Source: Clostridia bacterium
GTDB taxonomy: Bacteria; Bacillota; Clostridia; Christensenellales; CAG-138
Assembly: GCA_017614315.1 (NCBI GenBank)
Contig: JAGACA010000011.1
Span: forward strand, 1-64,000
Length of the DNA stretch: 64,000 bases
Reading direction: 5' to 3'
Below are positions 24,036-32,569 of this stretch, in pieces; positions within the stretch are counted from its first letter, which is position 1, and the number at the start of each line of letters is the position of its first letter. Both the position numbers and the translations under genes were made by a program. Below the pieces are notes generated by a model. It searched no databases. It was given only the letters and a program-made list of their open reading frames with translations, and was not told where the DNA came from.

Positions 24036-25925
24036 CCTTTTTACGCCCTTTTTAGCGGGTTTTTTTGATTTTTGGGCAGGTCTCCCACCTTTTTGCTTGC
24101 TTCCGGCTGGTTTGGCGGGCGGTTTTTCGGGAGGTACCAGCGCGTCTCTGCCCGTGCCGATCAGATCCTCGCGTCCCGCCTTTATGAGCGCCTTTCGCGC
24201 CAACGGGCGGTAATAGGGCATGAAGTACTGCATAAGCGCCCTCTGCATCGCCTTCTCGGAGGGGTCGCGCGGCACGTAAACGGGCTGCATGTCCCTCGGG
24301 TCGAGCCCGGTGTAGAACATGCACGTCGACAGCGTACCGGGGGTGGGATAGAAGTCCTGCACCTGCTCCGGCCGCTGACCGGTCTTTTTAAGGTAGAGCG
24401 CGAGCTCCACGGCGCTGTCGAGCGTCGACCCGGGATGGCTCGACATGAAATACGGCACTATGTACTGCTCCATGCCCATCTCGCGGTTCAGCCGCGCGTA
24501 TTTTTGACAGAAGCGGTCGTAAAGCCCGTCCGCGGGCTTACCCATAAGCCTCAAAACGCCGTCCGAAATATGCTCCGGCGCGACCTTCAGCTGACCGGAA
24601 ACGTGATGCGCGATGAGCTCGCGCATGAACGAGTCGTCGCGGTCGAACATGACGTAGTCGTACCTTATACCGCTCCTTACGAACACCTTTTTAACGCCGG
24701 GTACGGCGCGGAGCTTCTTCAAAAGCGCCGTGAAATCCCCATGATCCACCTCAATGTTCTTACAGTGCTCATACCCCAGACACTGGCGGTTTTTGCATAC
24801 GCCCTTCGTCAGCTGCTTCTTGCAGGCTGGACGGCGGAAGTTCGCCGTCGGGCCGCCGACGTCGTGGATGTAGCCCTTGAAATTAGGAAGTGACGTAAGC
24901 AGCTTCGCCTCCCGCACGAGCGATCCGTGGCTGCGCGCCTGTATCACTCTCCCTTGATGGAAAGTGAGCGCGCAGAACGAGCATGCGCCGAAGCAGCCTC
25001 TTGTCGATACGAGCGAGAACTCCACCTCGTCGATCGCGGGTATGTGCTCCTTATACGACGGATGCGGCTTTCTCGTGTACGGGAGCTCGTAAACGTCGTC
25101 CAGCTCCTGCGTGGTGAGCGGCGGGGACGGGGGATTGACGACCAGATACCGGTTCGCGTGCTTTTGCACGAGCCGCCTTCCGGCGATAGCGTCCTGTTCC
25201 TCATACTGCTTCATGAACGCGCGGCAGTATGCCTTTTTGTCCGACGCGACCGCCTCGAAGCTGTCTATCTCGTCGTAATCGTAAACGTTCTCGAGGCTTG
25301 CCGCCATATAACAGGTGCCGGGAACGTAGGTTATGTCGTGAATGTCCAGCCCCGACGCGAGCGCGTCCGCGATCTCGGCTGTCTGGTGCTCGCCCATGCC
25401 GTAGGAGAGAAGATCCGCGCCGGAATCGGCGAGTATGCTCCTTCTGACCCTGTTTTCCCAGTAATCGTAATGCGCGAAGCGGCGGAGGCTCGCCTCGATC
25501 CCGCCTATCACGACGGGCACGGAGCCGTAAGCCTCGCGTATACGGTTGACGTACACAGTCACCGCCCTGTCGGGACGCTTCCCGATCTTCCCGCCGGGGG
25601 TGTAGTTGTCCTCCGAACGGCGCTTCTTCGAGCTCGTGTAATGGTTCACCATCGAATCCATATTGCCCGAATTGACCATAAAAGCGTATCTCGGCCGCCC
25701 GAATATCGTAAAGCTGTTCTTCGTATGCCAGTCGGGTTGGGAGATTATCCCCACGGAATACCCGCGCGACTGGAGCACGCGCCCGATTATCGCCGTGCCG
25801 AAGGAGGGGTGATCGACATAGGCGTCGCCCGTTACGATAACGAAATCGGGCGTGTCCGTACCGAACATGTCGTAAAGCTCCCTCTTATTCATCGGCAGAG
25901 CCGCGCTGTATGACAGCTCCGTCAT
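24033..25925 (-). CDS. YgiQ-family radical SAM protein
   Basis: 630 residues. The N-terminal half (PDFVIVTGDAYVDHPSFG, YSVGIISQPDW) is the YgiQ N-terminal domain, and the radical SAM cluster motif is STRGCFGACSFCA (Cys-x3-Cys-x2-Cys, about residues 300-312). The C-terminal DUF3362 region follows (PYFMSSHPG, QVQDFYPTPGT). The tail of about 35 residues is Lys/Pro/Gly-rich. The family is widespread, but its substrate is unknown; it is usually described as an uncharacterised radical SAM enzyme. The start ATG overlaps the stop of tadA (ATGA), so the two genes are translationally coupled. Confidence 0.93.
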   Translation of the reverse strand: MTELSYSAALPMNKRELYDMFGTDTPDFVIVTGDAYVDHPSFGTAIIGRVLQSRGYSVGIISQPDWHTKNSFTIFGRPRYAFMVNSGNMDSMVNHYTSSKKRRSEDNYTPGGKIGKRPDRAVTVYVNRIREAYGSVPVVIGGIEASLRRFAHYDYWENRVRRSILADSGADLLSYGMGEHQTAEIADALASGLDIHDITYVPGTCYMAASLENVYDYDEIDSFEAVASDKKAYCRAFMKQYEEQDAIAGRRLVQKHANRYLVVNPPSPPLTTQELDDVYELPYTRKPHPSYKEHIPAIDEVEFSLVSTRGCFGACSFCALTFHQGRVIQARSHGSLVREAKLLTSLPNFKGYIHDVGGPTANFRRPACKKQLTKGVCKNRQCLGYEHCKNIEVDHGDFTALLKKLRAVPGVKKVFVRSGIRYDYVMFDRDDSFMRELIAHHVSGQLKVAPEHISDGVLRLMGKPADGLYDRFCQKYARLNREMGMEQYIVPYFMSSHPGSTLDSAVELALYLKKTGQRPEQVQDFYPTPGTLSTCMFYTGLDPRDMQPVYVPRDPSEKAMQRALMQYFMPYYRPLARKALIKAGREDLIGTGRDALVPPEKPPAKPAGSKQKGGRPAQKSKKPAKKGVKR

Positions 25926-26368
25926 CTCAGATCCTTAAAGCATGCGGACAGAAGCTCAACACACTCATCCTCCATGATCCCGCCGAAAGCGGGGATCTCC
26001 TTGCCGAAAACGCCGCTGCCCAGATCGGTTTTCGAACCGAGCGCGCCGGCGTTTTTGTCGAACGCGCCGAATACCGCCGCGCCAATGCGAAAATTGACGC
26101 ACGCCCCCGCGCACATGGGGCAGGGCTCGAGCGTCACATAAAGCGCGCAGTCGTTAAGATACCGCGTCCCGAGCTTCCTTGAGGCGAGCTTCAGAGCCTC
26201 GATCTCGGCGTGACGCGACGGATCGCCCGTTTCCTCCACGCGGTTGCGGGCGCGGGAAACGACGGCGCCGTCCTTAACGACCACCGCGCCAACCGGCACC
26301 TCGCCAGCGTCGAGCGCGGCGCGCGCCTCCTTTATCGCTTCCTCCATAAATCTCTTTTCAATGACCAT
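25922..26368 (-). CDS. tadA: tRNA-specific adenosine deaminase
   Basis: 148 residues. It converts A34 to inosine in the tRNA-Arg(ACG) anticodon. Zinc and proton-shuttle motifs are HAEIEAL (His/Glu at about 52-54) and PCPMCAGACV (about 82-91). The C-terminal AFDKNAGALGS segment is typical of TadA rather than of cytosine or guanine deaminases. The promoter is directly upstream. The 4-base overlap with the radical SAM gene indicates a two-gene operon. Confidence 0.95.
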   Translation of the reverse strand: MVIEKRFMEEAIKEARAALDAGEVPVGAVVVKDGAVVSRARNRVEETGDPSRHAEIEALKLASRKLGTRYLNDCALYVTLEPCPMCAGACVNFRIGAAVFGAFDKNAGALGSKTDLGSGVFGKEIPAFGGIMEDECVELLSACFKDLR

Positions 26369-26394
26369 AGCTTGTATCTCCAGACTTTTCTAAA

Positions 26395-26423
26395 AGTATA
26401 TCACCCCAAAGCGCCTTTTTCAA
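26395..26423 (-). promoter_or_regulatory. Promoter for tadA and the radical SAM gene
   Basis: On the minus strand TTGAAA (26418-26423) and TATACT (26395-26400), spacing 17, with TG just before the -10. Confidence 0.7.
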
Positions 26424-26497
26424 AGCCTTTTTATGAATATCCGAAGCTTTCTCCGAATATAAATACAGTTGGATCAGTCTTACGGAGGATAAGGGAT

Positions 26498-28159
26498 ATG
26501 AGAGGCAAATGGAAAAATTCAGAGGGGCGCAAGGCCGCCGTCATGACGGCGCTCGCCGTGCTCGCGGCGCTTCTCGTTCTCGGCGCGGGCTATGCGGCGG
26601 TAAGGAGCATGTTCGGCGATACGCTGAACGAAAAGAAGCTCTTTCCTAAGGGCACGACCGTCTGCGGCGTCGAGGTAGGCGGGATAACGAAGGCCGAAGC
26701 GAGGGAGCTTCTGGCACCTGCGATCGAGAGCGCGCTCCGGGAATATCGGCTCACGGTCAAACTGTCCGACGGTGAAAGCATGGTATTCTCCGCGAACGAG
26801 GTAGGTATAAGGACCGACGCGGAGGACGTGCTCAAAAATGCGTCGAAGGGCGGGGAATACGGCCTTGCGCTCGTTTTCCCCGAAAAGAACGTGCGCGCTT
26901 TCGTGGAAAAGCTCGATAAAAAACTCCGCGTCGAGCCGACGGCGGGGGAACTCGTTTTCGCGCTCGAAAGATATCCCGAGGGCGAGAGGTTCCGCCTCGA
27001 GGGCGGCGCTCCAGGGAAAAAGCTCGACTGCGAGGAATGCATAAGGCTCATCATGAGCGGCGAAAGGGAACTGACCGCGCCAATGAAAGACGTCGAGCCT
27101 GACGCGGGCGGGACGGCGCTTCCCGAGCTCATCGGCGGATACTCGACCTCGTTTAAGTCGGGCTCGCTCTCCGCGCCTAACAGGGTATACAACATCAAAA
27201 AAGCGGCGGAGCTCGTCAACGGAAGCGTCGTCGAGCCGTATATGTCCTTCTCGATCAACGAAAAGCTCGGCAGGCGCACGACTGAAAACGGCTGGAAGAA
27301 CGCTCCGGGCATAACGGAGGGCGGCGCCGCGACCGCCGACCAGCCGGGCGGCGGCGTCTGCCAGGTGTCGGGCACGCTCTTCAACGCGGCGCTCCTTGCC
27401 GACATGGGCATACTCGCGCGGCAGGCGCATTCCAAACAGGTGTCATACCTGCCGGGCGGCAGGGACGCGACGATCGATACGGATTCGTTCGATTTGATAC
27501 TCAAAAACCGCTCGGGGGAGAGAATCTATATCTTCGTATGGGCCGACGCGGAAAGCGGCGAGGTGGTCTCGGAGATATACGGCAAAAAGCCCGAATATGA
27601 CGTCGCCGTCGAAACGGAGCTCGTGTCGACCGTGCCTCCCTCAGAGGACGAATACACGCTCGACACCTCGCTTCCCGCGGACGCGGTGGTGGAGGACAAT
27701 CCGCCGATGACGGGTTACAGGTACAATACCTACCGCGTTTATTTAAGTGACGGCGCGGAGGTCAAAAGAGAGCTCGTCGCCGTGAGCGATTACCGCATGC
27801 ACCCGAGAAGGCTCCGCGCGGGCAGCGCGTATTACGCCCGCGTGACCGCGACTCCCACGCCGAGGCCGACCAATGCGCCGACTCCTTCTCCCACACAGGC
27901 TCCCACGCCCGAGCCTGCGCCCGAGCCTACGCCCGAGCCTGCGCCCGAGCCGACGCCTGAGCCTGCGCCTGAGCCGACGCCCGAGCCTGCGCCCGTGCCG
28001 ACCCCCGAGCCTGCGCCCGTGCCGACCCCCGATCCGACGTCTCCGCCGGGGGAAAGCCCGGACAAACTAAAATCTCCGAATCCTCTTTTCCCACTTGCGC
28101 TGACCGCCCGCAGGGGTTATAATGTTATCGGGAGAAACCCGAAAAAGAATAATGATTAA
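26498..28159 (+). CDS. VanW-family cell-surface protein with Pro-Glu-rich C-terminal repeat
   Basis: 553 residues from ATG at 26498, where CGGAGG lies upstream; the frame extends much further 5' but overlaps tadA. One N-terminal membrane span (about 16-36) anchors the protein. A PG_binding_4-like region covers about 60-220 (VCGVEVGGITKAEA), and the VanW domain covers about 225-365 (YSTSFKSG, NRVYNIKKAAELVNG, GGGVCQVSGTLFNAAL). A G5-like stretch follows, then a run of PEPAPEPT-type repeats at about 470-520. VanW/YoaR-like proteins are associated with the cell wall and spores; their chemistry is not settled. The last 20 codons contain the promoter of the aldolase gene. Confidence 0.88.
   Translation: MRGKWKNSEGRKAAVMTALAVLAALLVLGAGYAAVRSMFGDTLNEKKLFPKGTTVCGVEVGGITKAEARELLAPAIESALREYRLTVKLSDGESMVFSANEVGIRTDAEDVLKNASKGGEYGLALVFPEKNVRAFVEKLDKKLRVEPTAGELVFALERYPEGERFRLEGGAPGKKLDCEECIRLIMSGERELTAPMKDVEPDAGGTALPELIGGYSTSFKSGSLSAPNRVYNIKKAAELVNGSVVEPYMSFSINEKLGRRTTENGWKNAPGITEGGAATADQPGGGVCQVSGTLFNAALLADMGILARQAHSKQVSYLPGGRDATIDTDSFDLILKNRSGERIYIFVWADAESGEVVSEIYGKKPEYDVAVETELVSTVPPSEDEYTLDTSLPADAVVEDNPPMTGYRYNTYRVYLSDGAEVKRELVAVSDYRMHPRRLRAGSAYYARVTATPTPRPTNAPTPSPTQAPTPEPAPEPTPEPAPEPTPEPAPEPTPEPAPVPTPEPAPVPTPDPTSPPGESPDKLKSPNPLFPLALTARRGYNVIGRNPKKNND
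27900..28030 (+). repeat. Minisatellite encoding Pro-Glu-Pro/Pro-Thr repeats
   Basis: Tandem 12- and 24-base units (variants of CCCGAGCCTGCG and CCCGAGCCGACG) encode alternating PEPA and PEPT. Repeat number is likely to vary between strains by slippage while keeping frame. Confidence 0.85.
28095..28123 (+). promoter_or_regulatory. Promoter for fba inside the end of the VanW gene
   Basis: TTGCGC (28095-28100) and TATAAT (28118-28123), spacing 17, lie inside the upstream coding sequence, 53 bases before the aldolase start. Confidence 0.75.
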
Positions 28160-28175
28160 ACGGAGGAATGATCAA

Positions 28176-29144
28176 ATGGCTCTTGTAACAAGCACCGAGA
28201 TGTTCAAAAAGGCATACGACGGCGGCTATGCGATCGGCGCATTCAACGTAAACAACATGGAGATCGTACAGGGCATCACCGAGGCCGCTTCCGAGCTTCG
28301 CGCTCCCCTTATCCTTCAGGTCTCGAAGGGCGCCCGCGCATACGCGAATCATACCTATCTTATCAAGCTGGTCGAGGCGGCCGTTATCGAAACGGGGCTT
28401 CCCATTGTCCTGCATCTTGACCACGGCGACAGCTTCGAGCTCTGCAAGAGCTGCATCGACGGCGGCTTCACCTCCGTCATGATCGACGCTTCCGGCAAAC
28501 CCTTCAACGAGAATATCGAGATCACCCGCAAGGTCGTCGAATACGCTCACGATCACGGCGTAGTCGTCGAGGCTGAGCTCGGCACCCTTGCCGGCGTTGA
28601 GGACGAGGTCAACGTCAAGGCCGAGGATTCCTCCTATACCAGGCCGGAAGAGGTCGAGGAGTTCGTCCAGAAGACCGGCTGCGACTCCCTCGCGATAGCC
28701 ATCGGCACGAGCCACGGCGCATATAAGTTCACTGCCGCGCAGTGCACCAGGAACGAAAAGGGCATACTCGTACCGCCGCCCCTCCGCTTCGACGTCCTCG
28801 AAGAGGTCCAGAAGCGTCTGCCCGGCTTCCCGATCGTCCTCCACGGCTCCTCCAGCGTACCGCAGGAGTTCGTCAAGATGATCAACGAGAACGGCGGCCA
28901 CATGCCCGACGCTGTCGGCATCCCCGAGGAACAGCTCAGGAAGGCCGCGAGAATGAGCGTCTGCAAGATCAACATCGACTCCGATCTGCGCCTTGCCATG
29001 ACCGCCAACATCAGGAAGTATTTCGCGGAGCATCCCGATCATTTCGATCCGCGCCAGTACTTAAAGCCCGCCCGCGCCGCCATCAAGGAGCTCGTCAAGC
29101 ATAAGATCGTCGATGTTCTCGGCTGCGACGGCAAGGCCGACTGA
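28176..29144 (+). CDS. fba: Class II fructose-1,6-bisphosphate aldolase
   Basis: 322 residues. ATG at 28176 has CGGAGG 9 bases upstream. This zinc enzyme splits fructose 1,6-bisphosphate in glycolysis. Motifs: FNVNNMEIVQ (about 24-33), LHLDHGDSFE with the catalytic Asp and zinc-binding His (about 80-89), VEAELGTLAGVEDEV (about 130-144), GTSHGAYK (zinc His, about 177-184), LHGSSSVP (about 225-232) and KINIDSDLR (about 265-273). It is probably co-transcribed with the DUF1292 gene 6 bases downstream. Codon use is strongly biased, as for serC, consistent with high expression. Confidence 0.97.
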   Translation: MALVTSTEMFKKAYDGGYAIGAFNVNNMEIVQGITEAASELRAPLILQVSKGARAYANHTYLIKLVEAAVIETGLPIVLHLDHGDSFELCKSCIDGGFTSVMIDASGKPFNENIEITRKVVEYAHDHGVVVEAELGTLAGVEDEVNVKAEDSSYTRPEEVEEFVQKTGCDSLAIAIGTSHGAYKFTAAQCTRNEKGILVPPPLRFDVLEEVQKRLPGFPIVLHGSSSVPQEFVKMINENGGHMPDAVGIPEEQLRKAARMSVCKINIDSDLRLAMTANIRKYFAEHPDHFDPRQYLKPARAAIKELVKHKIVDVLGCDGKAD

Positions 29145-29150
29145 TCGCAT

Positions 29151-29399
29151 ATGACGGACGAAACGGAATACATCGTCATTACCGACGAGGAAGGCAACGA
29201 CCTCGAGTGTGAGCTTCTGGACGCTGTGGTCTACGAAGGCGAGAGCTACAAGATCCTGCTCCCGGTCGACGGCGACAGCGCAGAGCCCGAGGCGATAATA
29301 CTCCGCGAAAACGCCGAGGGCGAGCTTGAAGGCTTCGACGATATGGAGCTTTTGGACGCCGTTTTCGGGATATTCCTCGAACAGAACGGTCTGAAATGA
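29151..29399 (+). CDS. DUF1292 family small acidic protein
   Basis: 82 residues, 6 bases after fba. The pattern YIVITDEEGNDLECELLD followed by YEGESYKILLPVD and ending in a short helix (MELLDAVFGIFLEQN) is that of DUF1292 proteins, common small cytoplasmic proteins in Firmicutes with no known function. It is very acidic. No convincing ribosome-binding site lies in the 6-base gap; the last fba codons offer only a weak AAGG, so translation may depend on coupling to fba. Confidence 0.85.
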   Translation: MTDETEYIVITDEEGNDLECELLDAVVYEGESYKILLPVDGDSAEPEAIILRENAEGELEGFDDMELLDAVFGIFLEQNGLK

Positions 29400-29440
29400 C
29401 GTAAAAACCAAATAATCGACCTGCATTTTGCCCCATTGAC

Positions 29441-29469
29441 TTTATTTTTTGAAAGAAATGAAGTATAAT
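29441..29469 (+). promoter_or_regulatory. Promoter for lgt
   Basis: TATAAT at 29464-29469 is clear. A -35 at correct spacing is only TTTATT (29441-29446), although TTGACT lies 5 bases further upstream. The start codon is 36 bases downstream. Confidence 0.5.
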
Positions 29470-29504
29470 GGGGCAAGGCTGTTTAATAAAGAAAGGCGAA
29501 AAAC

Positions 29505-30554
29505 ATGACAAACCCCTCGCGGATACTTATCGACGGCTCGAAATTCGGGCTCGACTGGCTCAAGATCTATTGGTACGGCGCGCTTATAGTCGTCGGCATA
29601 ATAGCTGCCTACATACTCTGCCTTATCGAGGCGAAGCGCAGGAATCTCCATAAGGACTGCGTAATCGATCTCTGCCTTGTCATCGTACCCTTCGGCGTGG
29701 TCTTCGCAAGGCTCTATTACATCCTTTTCGCGCTCGACTATTTCGTTAAGCCGGGCTTGAGCTTCGGGCAGGTGCTCCTCAACATGATCAACATCAGGGA
29801 CGGCGGTCTCGCCATATACGGCGCGATCATCGGCGGATTCATCGGCATCGCCATATATGCAAGACGCAAGAGGATGCATGTCGTTTCCCTCTTCGATCTG
29901 GTCATGCCGGGCGTCGCGCTCGCGCAGGCGATCGGCCGCTGGGGCAATTTCTTCAACCAGGAGGCTTACGGCAGGCTCATCGACGATGGCTTCCCGTCCT
30001 ATTTCCCGCTTGCCGTCAAAATCGACGAGTGCACCCAGAGCTGCTGCGAAAACCTCGCGTCGAACGCGGGGCATATCCACTATGCCACGTTCTTCTATGA
30101 ATCCATGTGGTGCCTCGTCATATTCGTCGTGCTCTGGTTCTTTGTCAGGAAAAAGGCGAAGCATCGCGGCGACGTACTCCTCACGTATCTTGCCATGTAC
30201 GGCTTTGAAAGGATGCTGGTCGAGGGCTTGAGGACCGACAGCCTAATGCTCGGCAAGCTCCGCATATCGCAGGTGCTCTCCGCCGTACTGCTTATCGCCG
30301 CTGTCGCCTGCTTCGTTATCAGAACGATACTCGAAAAGAAGAAGGGCGTCGTGCTCATGCCGGTGGACGAGGTCTATTACGGCGAAAAGCCCGACGATGA
30401 GAAAAAGAAAAAGGATGACGGCTGGGTGGACGAGCCCGAAGAGGCTCAGGCCGAAGAAGCACCCGCAGAGGAAGAAGCACCCGCAGAGGAAGAAGCTCCT
30501 GCGGAGGAAAACGCTGACGAAGCCGAAAACGGCGGTGAAGATGAGGAAAATTAA
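29505..30554 (+). CDS. lgt: Prolipoprotein diacylglyceryl transferase with acidic C-terminal tail
   Basis: 349 residues. This membrane enzyme transfers diacylglycerol from phosphatidylglycerol to the lipobox Cys of prolipoproteins, the first step for the many lipoproteins encoded in this window. There are about seven spans. The Lgt signature is GRWGNFFNQEAYG (about residues 145-157), and DGGLAIYGAIIGG (about 98-110) is also conserved. The enzyme proper ends at about residue 290; the last 60 residues are Lys/Asp/Glu-rich, then Ala-Glu-Pro repeats (AEEAPAEEEAPAEE), and are cytoplasmic by the known topology. Most Lgt proteins end at 260-290 residues. The end overlaps the next gene by 14 bases. 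Confidence 0.95.
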   Translation: MTNPSRILIDGSKFGLDWLKIYWYGALIVVGIIAAYILCLIEAKRRNLHKDCVIDLCLVIVPFGVVFARLYYILFALDYFVKPGLSFGQVLLNMINIRDGGLAIYGAIIGGFIGIAIYARRKRMHVVSLFDLVMPGVALAQAIGRWGNFFNQEAYGRLIDDGFPSYFPLAVKIDECTQSCCENLASNAGHIHYATFFYESMWCLVIFVVLWFFVRKKAKHRGDVLLTYLAMYGFERMLVEGLRTDSLMLGKLRISQVLSAVLLIAAVACFVIRTILEKKKGVVLMPVDEVYYGEKPDDEKKKKDDGWVDEPEEAQAEEAPAEEEAPAEEEAPAEENADEAENGGEDEEN

Positions 30555-31086
30555 GCTTATTTTGACAGCCGTGCTGTGCGCGGCGCTGTGCGCGGGCTGC
30601 GTCGACCTGAAGCCGACGCTCGATCCATCGGTTACTCCCGAACCAACGGAGGAACCCGTTATCGTCACGCCCGAGCCGACCGAGGTGCCGCCCACGCCCG
30701 CTCCCACCGATCCGCCGAGGGACATCACGGAGGAGTACGACGCGCTCGGCCTCGTGATAACCGGCGCGGATCATTTCATCCGCTATCTGACATTTGTGAA
30801 CATCACGGTCTATGAGGAGAACGGCGATACTTTCGTCGACGGCATGATCGAGAACGCGTATCCCGAGCCGATCACCTGCTCCGTCGATATCGTCTATACC
30901 GACAGCTTCGGAAGGGAGCTCGCGAGGGCGCGCCTTCAGACGAGGGACGGAAGCTTTCTTCTCACCCTCATGCCGGGATCGACGGTATTCTTCGCAAGGA
31001 TCCAGACCGACATGACGCTTACGGATCTTGATTTCAGGTTCGTGTTCGACATGGAGACCGGCATCCGTCCGAAGCCGGAGGATTGA
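30541..31086 (+). CDS. Lipoprotein with Pro-Thr-Glu linker
   Basis: 181 residues. ATG at 30541 lies inside the last codons of lgt, with GGCGGTGAAG upstream. The signal peptide ends in lipobox LCAGC (Cys about 20). A PEPTEEP/APTDPP linker covers about 28-65, followed by a beta-rich domain of about 115 residues (VNITVYEENGDTFVDGMIEN, SFGRELARARL) that resembles the FxLYD/DUF3426-like extracellular beta-sandwiches of clostridial lipoproteins. It is probably co-expressed with the lgt enzyme that modifies it. Confidence 0.82.
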   Translation: MRKIKLILTAVLCAALCAGCVDLKPTLDPSVTPEPTEEPVIVTPEPTEVPPTPAPTDPPRDITEEYDALGLVITGADHFIRYLTFVNITVYEENGDTFVDGMIENAYPEPITCSVDIVYTDSFGRELARARLQTRDGSFLLTLMPGSTVFFARIQTDMTLTDLDFRFVFDMETGIRPKPED

Positions 31087-31101
31087 CGGCAGGACGGGAG
31101 C

Positions 31102-31130
31102 TTGCGATTTCGCGGGGATCGTGATATAAT
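31102..31130 (+). promoter_or_regulatory. Promoter for the cohesin-like/dockerin gene
   Basis: TTGCGA (31102-31107) and TATAAT (31125-31130), spacing 17, with an extended TG before the -10. Confidence 0.75.
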
Positions 31131-31165
31131 ATTCCGTAACCCTATCAAAACCGACAGGAGGAATC

Positions 31166-32512
31166 ATGAAAAAGATCGTTTCTCTTTTAGCGGCCTTTGT
31201 GCTTGTCCTCTCGGTCATGCCCGCGTCAGCCGCTCCGGACGCAATCGCCCATGAAAAGACCGCGGTCGTCCTCACCGTCGATTCCATAACGGCGTCGGCG
31301 GATGCTGACGTCGAGGTCAGCTTAAGCATCACGGGCGACTATGAGGCAAACGCGTTTACGGCTTTTATAGATTTCGACAATACGCTTGTCACCGTCAGAT
31401 CCATCACTCTCGGCGAGGTCGCCCAGAAATACGCGGAAAACGGCGGCATGTGTTATGACAACGTGCGCGTAAGTCAGGGTCAGAGCGACTTTGCCGCCAA
31501 CATCGACGGCAAGGTCGGTATCACCGGCATCCTCCCGGAGGGCGCCGTCACCCTTACAGGCACGATATTCACCGTCGTGTTCCATACCGCCGCGGGTCTC
31601 GAGACCGGAGACAGCATTTCGCTCGCGCTCGACGTTCAGGTATTCACGAATCTTGATCTGAACTGCGTTTCGCATCCCGTCGATCACGAAACCGTCGACG
31701 GCAGGATCGACATCGACAATCACGAAAAGTTCACCATAACGTGGCTCAACTGGAACGGCGACGTGCTTGCGACCGACGAGGTCGAGCACGACACTCTTCC
31801 CGTATATAACGGCGAAACGCCGACCAAGCCCGCCGACGAGCAGAACTCCTACGAGTTCGACGGCTGGGATCCCGAGATAGTTCCCGCCGTGGCAGACGCT
31901 TCCTATACCGCGCAGTTCAAAACAGTCGTCAACACCTATACCATCACGTGGAAGAACTGGGACGGCGAAGTCATCGCGACCTCCACGGCCGAGCACGGCA
32001 CGCTTCCCGAATACACCGGCGAAACTCCGACGAAGCCCGCTGACGATCAGGGCGTTTATGAGTTCGACGGCTGGGATCCCGAGGTCGTTCCCGCCGTTGC
32101 CGACGCGGAATACACCGCCAAGTTTAGGATAGCTTCCGAGCTTTTGACCGTCACCTTCGTCGACGGCATAACGAACGAGGTCATCAAGACCGAATACGTC
32201 GAGCCCGGCGCGAACGCCGTACCTCCCGAGGTGCCCGTCCATGACGGCTTCATTTTCCTCGGCTGGGACGGAAGCTTCATAAACGTCACGGAGGATACGG
32301 TCGTTACCGCGACCTACGGCGTACTGGGCGACGCCGACGGGAACGGCGCGGTCGAGGCGACGGATGCGCTCCTCGTGCTCCGCATGGCGATGGGCATAAT
32401 CAACACGCCCGATAACGTGATCACCATCGACGCCGACGGCGACGGCGAGGTCACCGCGGCGGACGCGCTGCTCATACTCCGCTATGCGATGGGCATCTTA
32501 AGCGAGCTGTAA
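31166..32512 (+). CDS. Secreted protein: cohesin-like domain, InlB-type repeats and C-terminal dockerin
   Basis: 448 residues, with AGGAGG upstream. A cleavable signal peptide ends near ASAAPDA (about 25). Residues 35-185 form a cohesin-like beta-sandwich (VEVSLSITGDYEANAFTAFI, DFDNTLVTV). Three InlB B-repeat/Listeria-Bacteroides repeats follow, at about 190-255, 258-325 and 328-385; the first two are very similar (ITWxNWxGxVxAT, FDGWDPEIVPAV) and the third has diverged. The C-terminus is a type I dockerin with two calcium loops, GDADGNGAVEATD and DADGDGEVTAAD, each followed by LLxLRxAMGI. A dockerin normally docks into a cohesin, so having both types of module on one chain suggests an adaptor. 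There is no glycosidase domain. Confidence 0.87.
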   Translation: MKKIVSLLAAFVLVLSVMPASAAPDAIAHEKTAVVLTVDSITASADADVEVSLSITGDYEANAFTAFIDFDNTLVTVRSITLGEVAQKYAENGGMCYDNVRVSQGQSDFAANIDGKVGITGILPEGAVTLTGTIFTVVFHTAAGLETGDSISLALDVQVFTNLDLNCVSHPVDHETVDGRIDIDNHEKFTITWLNWNGDVLATDEVEHDTLPVYNGETPTKPADEQNSYEFDGWDPEIVPAVADASYTAQFKTVVNTYTITWKNWDGEVIATSTAEHGTLPEYTGETPTKPADDQGVYEFDGWDPEVVPAVADAEYTAKFRIASELLTVTFVDGITNEVIKTEYVEPGANAVPPEVPVHDGFIFLGWDGSFINVTEDTVVTATYGVLGDADGNGAVEATDALLVLRMAMGIINTPDNVITIDADGDGEVTAADALLILRYAMGILSEL

Positions 32513-32523
32513 AAACAGATAAA

Positions 32524-32553
32524 TCAAGGGATCCCCAAGGGATCCCTTTTCTT
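32524..32553. terminator. Terminator between the dockerin gene and the ABC gene
   Basis: AAGGGATCC pairs with GGATCCCTT around a CCAAG-type loop, followed by TTTTC. It lies between convergent genes. Confidence 0.75.
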
Positions 32554-32569
32554 ATGCGTTCATCGTTTT

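Noticed and set aside
26210..26497. Upstream extension of the VanW frame
   Set aside because: It overlaps tadA on the other strand, and the CGGAGG site and signal-anchor place the start at 26498.
27900..28030. Tandem repeats considered as a CRISPR array
   Set aside because: Units are 12-24 bases, lack unique spacers and stay in frame, encoding Pro-Glu repeats in a surface protein.
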